Source of the DNA: Sphingobium sp.
Lineage (GTDB): Bacteria; Pseudomonadota; Alphaproteobacteria; Sphingomonadales; Sphingomonadaceae
Assembly (NCBI GenBank): GCA_020051025.1
Contig: JAGVJS010000328.1
Coordinates: 1-9,349 of the forward strand
Length of the DNA stretch: 9,349 nucleotides
Reading direction: 5' to 3'
Shown here: positions 6,406-9,349 of the stretch, one piece after another
Position numbering within the stretch: the stretch's first letter is position 1
Layout: the number at the start of each line of letters is the position of its first letter
Made by a program: the position numbers and the translations under genes
The notes under the pieces: model-generated
Databases searched by the model: none
Told to the model about the DNA's origin: nothing
What the model saw: only the letters and a program-made list of their open reading frames with translations

Positions 6406-7707
6406 ATGAGCGAAGCCATCCCCAAACCCTCCGGCCCGGCAAAACCGTCCGGCAAAGTCCGCTGGATCGTCTGCGGCCTGCTGTTTGCGGCGGTGGTGCT
6501 CAGCTATATCGACCGTCTCGTCCTGCCGACGCTCAAGCCCGATCTTCAGGCCCGCTATGGCTGGAGCGAGAGCGGCTATGCCAGCCTCGCCATCTGGTTT
6601 CAGGCGGGCTACGGCATCGCCTATGTCGTCTTCGGCCGGCTGATCGACCGGATCGGCGCGCGGGCGGGCTATGCGCTGGCGGTGACGCTGTGGACGATCG
6701 GCCATGTCGCGCACATCTTCTTCACCTCGACCGCCGGGATGCTGCTCGCCCGCATTCCGCTGGCCATCGGAGAAGCGGGGACATTCCCCGCCGCCATCGC
6801 CGCCACCAATGAATGGTTCCCCAAGAAGGAACGGGCGCTTGCCATCGGTATCTTCAATGCCGGTTCCAATGTCGGCGCGATCCTGACCCCGCTGGTGGTG
6901 CCGATCATCGCGGTGACGCTGGGCTGGCGCTGGGCCTTCATCCTGACCGGTCTGCTGACCGTCTTCTGGCTGGCCGCCTGGCTGACCTTCTACCGCCGTC
7001 CGCGCGACAAGAAGAGCCTGAGCGCGCAGGAACTGGCCTGGATCGAAACTGATCCTGTCGAGGAAAAACGCCCCGTCAAATGGGCCACCCTGTTCCGCCA
7101 TCGCCAGACATGGGCCTATATGTCCGGCCGCTTCCTGATCGATCCGGTCTGGTGGACCTTCCTCTTCTGGCTGCCCGATTTCTTCAACAAGCAATATGGC
7201 GTGAAGATGCTGGATTTCGGGCCGCCGCTGATCGCCGTCTATCTGCTGGCCGATGTCGGGTCGGTCGCCGGCGGCTGGGCCTCCTCACGCTTCATGGGCC
7301 GGGGCTGGAGCCTCAACCGCTCGCGCAAGAGCGCCATGTTCCTCGCCGCGCTCTGCGCCGTGCCGATCGCCTTTGCCGCCCATGCGCCGTCCATGTGGAT
7401 CGCGGTCGGCCTCATTGGCCTTGCCTGCGCCGGGCATCAGGGCTTTTCGGCCAATCTCTACGCGCTGCCCGGAGACGTCTTCCCGCGCTGGATGGCCGGG
7501 TCGGTCGTTGGCCTTGGCGGCCTGTCGGGCGCGGTCGGCGGCATGCTGATGGCCAAGTTTGCGGGCGTGATCCTCGAAACGATCGGCAGCTTCGGCCCGA
7601 TCTTCGCGGTCGCCTCCATTGCCTATCTGATCGCGCTGGCGGTCATCCACATCCTGTTGCCCCGCTATCAGCCGGTGGCCGCCTCCATTCCCGAAAGTGC
7701 CGCATGA
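6406..7707 (+). CDS. MFS transporter, ACS family, probable hexuronate permease (ExuT/UxuT type)
   Basis: A 433-aa inner-membrane major facilitator protein, probably importing glucuronate (or related hexuronates) with protons. The cytoplasmic N-terminus (1-18) is followed by TM1 with the SYIDRLVLP segment (33-41) typical of the anion:cation symporter family. The motif-A loop GRLIDRIGAR is at 77-86. The signature GEAGTFPAAIAATNEWFPKK spans 122-141, with GIFNAGSNVGAI just after. A charged central loop (about 196-235) separates the two six-helix halves, and twelve hydrophobic segments can be counted approximately. Placement directly before uxaC, with an ATGA overlap, points to a uronate substrate. 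Aldohexonates such as mannonate, or short uronate-bearing oligosaccharides, remain possible because ACS members vary. Only a weak GGATAG precedes the ATG, which sits 20 nt after the repeat pair. Confidence 0.88.
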   Translation: MSEAIPKPSGPAKPSGKVRWIVCGLLFAAVVLSYIDRLVLPTLKPDLQARYGWSESGYASLAIWFQAGYGIAYVVFGRLIDRIGARAGYALAVTLWTIGHVAHIFFTSTAGMLLARIPLAIGEAGTFPAAIAATNEWFPKKERALAIGIFNAGSNVGAILTPLVVPIIAVTLGWRWAFILTGLLTVFWLAAWLTFYRRPRDKKSLSAQELAWIETDPVEEKRPVKWATLFRHRQTWAYMSGRFLIDPVWWTFLFWLPDFFNKQYGVKMLDFGPPLIAVYLLADVGSVAGGWASSRFMGRGWSLNRSRKSAMFLAALCAVPIAFAAHAPSMWIAVGLIGLACAGHQGFSANLYALPGDVFPRWMAGSVVGLGGLSGAVGGMLMAKFAGVILETIGSFGPIFAVASIAYLIALAVIHILLPRYQPVAASIPESAA

Positions 7708-9119
7708 CCAAGCCGCTCCGCCTGCATCCCGATCGCCTGTTCCCGTCGGACCCGGCCACGCGCGATATCGCGCGCGCCCTCTATGCGACGGTGAAGGATC
7801 TGCCGATCATATCGCCCCACGGCCATACCGACCCGCGCTGGTTCGCCTATGACGAGCCTTTCGCCAATCCGGCGGAATTGCTGATCGTGCCGGACCATTA
7901 TGCCTTCCGCATGTTGATGAGCCAGGGCGTGAAACTGGAAGATCTGGGCATCCCGACCGTGGACGGCAGCCCGACCGAAAGCGACCCGCGCGCCATCTGG
8001 CGCCGCTTTGCCGAACGCTATTACCTGTTCCGCGGAACGCCCACCCGCATGTGGATGGACTGGGTCTTTGCCGAAGCCTTTGGCATCGACGTGCAGTTGA
8101 ACGCCGATACCGCCGATCATTATTATGACGTGATCGACGCTGCGCTGAAGACGGACGCCTTCCGTCCGCGCGCCTTGTTCGAACGCTATAATATCGAAGT
8201 GATCGCCACGACCGAAGGGCCGCTCGATCCGCTCGATCATCATCGCGCCCTCCGCGCGTCGGGCTGGGCTGGCAAGGTCATCACCGCCTATCGCCCCGAC
8301 CCGGTGCTGGACCCGGACGATCCGCGCTTCATCGCCAATGTCCAGCGCTTCTGCGAAATGGCGGGCGAAGATCCCACCAGCTTCGCCGGATACCTCCGCG
8401 CGCACGAAAAGCGCCGCTCCGATTTTCGCGAGGCCGGCGCTACCTCCACCGACCATGGCCACCCCAGCGCCTTCACCGCCAACCTTCCGCGCGCGGAGAT
8501 CGAAGCGCTCTATACCAAAGTCACGACCGGCCCGGCCACGCGGGAAGAGGCTGAACTGTTCCGCGGCCATATGCTGACCGAAATGGCGCGCATGTCGATC
8601 GCGGACGGCATGGTGATGCAGCTCCACCCTGGCGTCCATCGCAGCCACAACGCCGCCGTGCTGGCCCGTTTCGGCAAGGACAAGGGCGGCGATATCCCGA
8701 CCTCCGGCGAATTTGTGCAGGCACTGAAACCCCTGCTCGACGCCTATGGCAACGACCCGCGCCTGACGCTCATCCTCTTCACTCTGGACGAGGATGTTTA
8801 TTCGCGCGAACTGGCCCCGCTCGCCGGCCATTATCCAGCGCTGAAACTCGGCCCGCCCTGGTGGTTCCATGACAGCCCGGAAGGGATGCGCCGCTTCCGC
8901 CAGCGGATGACGGAGACGGCCGGCTTTTACAATACAGTCGGCTTCAACGATGACACCCGCGCCTTCCTGTCGATCCCGGCGCGCCATGACGTCGCCCGCC
9001 GCATGGACTGCGCCTGGCTTGCCCAGCTGGTCGCCGAACATCGGCTGGAACAGGACGAAGCGCTGGAACTTGCCCGCGCGCTCGCCTATGATCTCGCCAA
9101 GGCGGCGTACAAGCTGTGA
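7704..9119 (+). CDS. uxaC: Uronate (glucuronate) isomerase
   Basis: A 471-aa cytoplasmic enzyme of the amidohydrolase superfamily that interconverts D-glucuronate and D-fructuronate (and galacturonate/tagaturonate). Length matches E. coli UxaC (about 470). Diagnostic segments are SPHGHTDPRWFA (37-48), with the metal-site pair H39/H41; DHYAFRML (64-71); MQLHPGVHR (305-313); KLGPPWWFHDSPEGMRRF (381-398); and FLSIPARHDVARRM (421-434), nearly as in E. coli. The start is the ATG in the ATGA overlap with the transporter gene; the frame is open far upstream, but the family N-terminus (MTKPLRLHPDRLFP) begins here. There is no strong ribosome binding site, so translational coupling is likely. With manD and the following uxuB-type gene it completes glucuronate to ketodeoxygluconate. 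No lesion is visible. Confidence 0.96.
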   Translation: MTKPLRLHPDRLFPSDPATRDIARALYATVKDLPIISPHGHTDPRWFAYDEPFANPAELLIVPDHYAFRMLMSQGVKLEDLGIPTVDGSPTESDPRAIWRRFAERYYLFRGTPTRMWMDWVFAEAFGIDVQLNADTADHYYDVIDAALKTDAFRPRALFERYNIEVIATTEGPLDPLDHHRALRASGWAGKVITAYRPDPVLDPDDPRFIANVQRFCEMAGEDPTSFAGYLRAHEKRRSDFREAGATSTDHGHPSAFTANLPRAEIEALYTKVTTGPATREEAELFRGHMLTEMARMSIADGMVMQLHPGVHRSHNAAVLARFGKDKGGDIPTSGEFVQALKPLLDAYGNDPRLTLILFTLDEDVYSRELAPLAGHYPALKLGPPWWFHDSPEGMRRFRQRMTETAGFYNTVGFNDDTRAFLSIPARHDVARRMDCAWLAQLVAEHRLEQDEALELARALAYDLAKAAYKL

Positions 9120-9349
9120 GCCGCCTTTCCTCTGCCACGCTCGCGCAGCTGCCCGCCGACGTCCTCCTGCCGGCCTATGATCGCGCTGCCGTCACCTGCG
9201 GCGTCGTTCATATCGGCATCGGCGCCTTCCATCGCGCGCATCAGGCGGCGGTCTTCGATGACGCCCTCAACGCCGGCGACCTGCGCTGGGGCATTATCGC
9301 CGCCTCGCTGCGCTCCCCATCGGTACGCGACCAGATGCAGCCGCAGGAC
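9116..9349 (+). CDS. uxuB: D-fructuronate reductase, mannitol dehydrogenase family (5' end only)
   Basis: The first 78 residues of a polyol/uronate dehydrogenase that would reduce D-fructuronate to D-mannonate with NADH, linking UxaC to ManD. The visible part holds the Rossmann nucleotide-binding start GVVHIGIGAFHRAHQA (29-44), with the GxGxFxRxH pattern at 34-42 that marks the mannitol dehydrogenase family. DDALNAGDLRWGIIAASLRS follows, as usual in UxuB and MtlD-type proteins. The gene starts at a GTG overlapping the uxaC stop (GTGA); AAGG at 9099-9102 is the only, distant, Shine-Dalgarno candidate. The catalytic domain is beyond the right edge, so fructuronate reductase is separated from tagaturonate reductase or mannitol dehydrogenase by context only. 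Confidence 0.85.
   Translation, partial: MSRLSSATLAQLPADVLLPAYDRAAVTCGVVHIGIGAFHRAHQAAVFDDALNAGDLRWGIIAASLRSPSVRDQMQPQD

Noticed and set aside
1..9349. CRISPR array, tRNA/rRNA genes, insertion sequences, phage or toxin-antitoxin genes
   Set aside because: I saw no regularly spaced repeats, tRNA-like cloverleaf, transposase or integrase motifs on either strand. Apart from the two intergenic regions described, the window is filled with metabolic genes.

Overview
The window is a compact carbohydrate-utilisation locus from a high-GC alphaproteobacterium, most likely a sphingomonad (Sphingobium, Sphingomonas or Novosphingobium type). This rests on codon use (GC-rich third positions with frequent tat, gaa and atc codons), GTG starts, a short dispersed palindrome of the ATTCCCGC..GCGGGAAT class, and an enolase-superfamily mannonate dehydratase whose catalytic residues align, one position shifted, with my memory of the characterised Novosphingobium aromaticivorans ManD. 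The genus is inference.

Layout. (1) Positions 1-156, minus strand: 5' end of an exported alpha-glucuronidase (GH67), running off the left edge. (2) Positions 157-299: divergent control region with a LacI-type operator candidate (231-244), a long imperfect dyad (182-210) and a second, overlapping dyad (207-223). (3) Positions 300-5044: two tandem paralogous GH3 exo-beta-glycosidases overlapping by ATGA; the first has a Sec-type signal peptide and the second a twin-arginine-like one. (4) Positions 5059-6270: D-mannonate dehydratase ManD. (5) Positions 6271-6405: 135-nt gap filled by an inverted pair of repeat units. (6) Positions 6406-9119: MFS transporter of the hexuronate (ACS) type and uronate isomerase uxaC, joined by ATGA. 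(7) Positions 9116-9349: 5' end of a fructuronate reductase (uxuB type), joined to uxaC by GTGA and cut by the right edge.

How the genes work together. GH67 would remove (4-O-methyl-)glucuronic acid from xylo-oligosaccharides in the periplasm. The GH3 enzymes would trim the remaining beta-linked xylosyl or glucosyl residues. The MFS protein would carry the uronate into the cytoplasm. UxaC (glucuronate to fructuronate), UxuB (fructuronate to mannonate) and ManD (mannonate to 2-keto-3-deoxygluconate) complete the upper hexuronate pathway. All plus-strand genes are close enough to form one operon. Kdg kinase and aldolase, a TonB receptor, xylanases and the cognate regulator are not in the window.

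The gene families are known. The less ordinary features are the dual-export GH3 pair, the overlapping dyads in the divergent promoter region, the shared GTG-start layout of the two divergent genes, and the mid-operon inverted repeat. I do not see evidence for a wholly new system.
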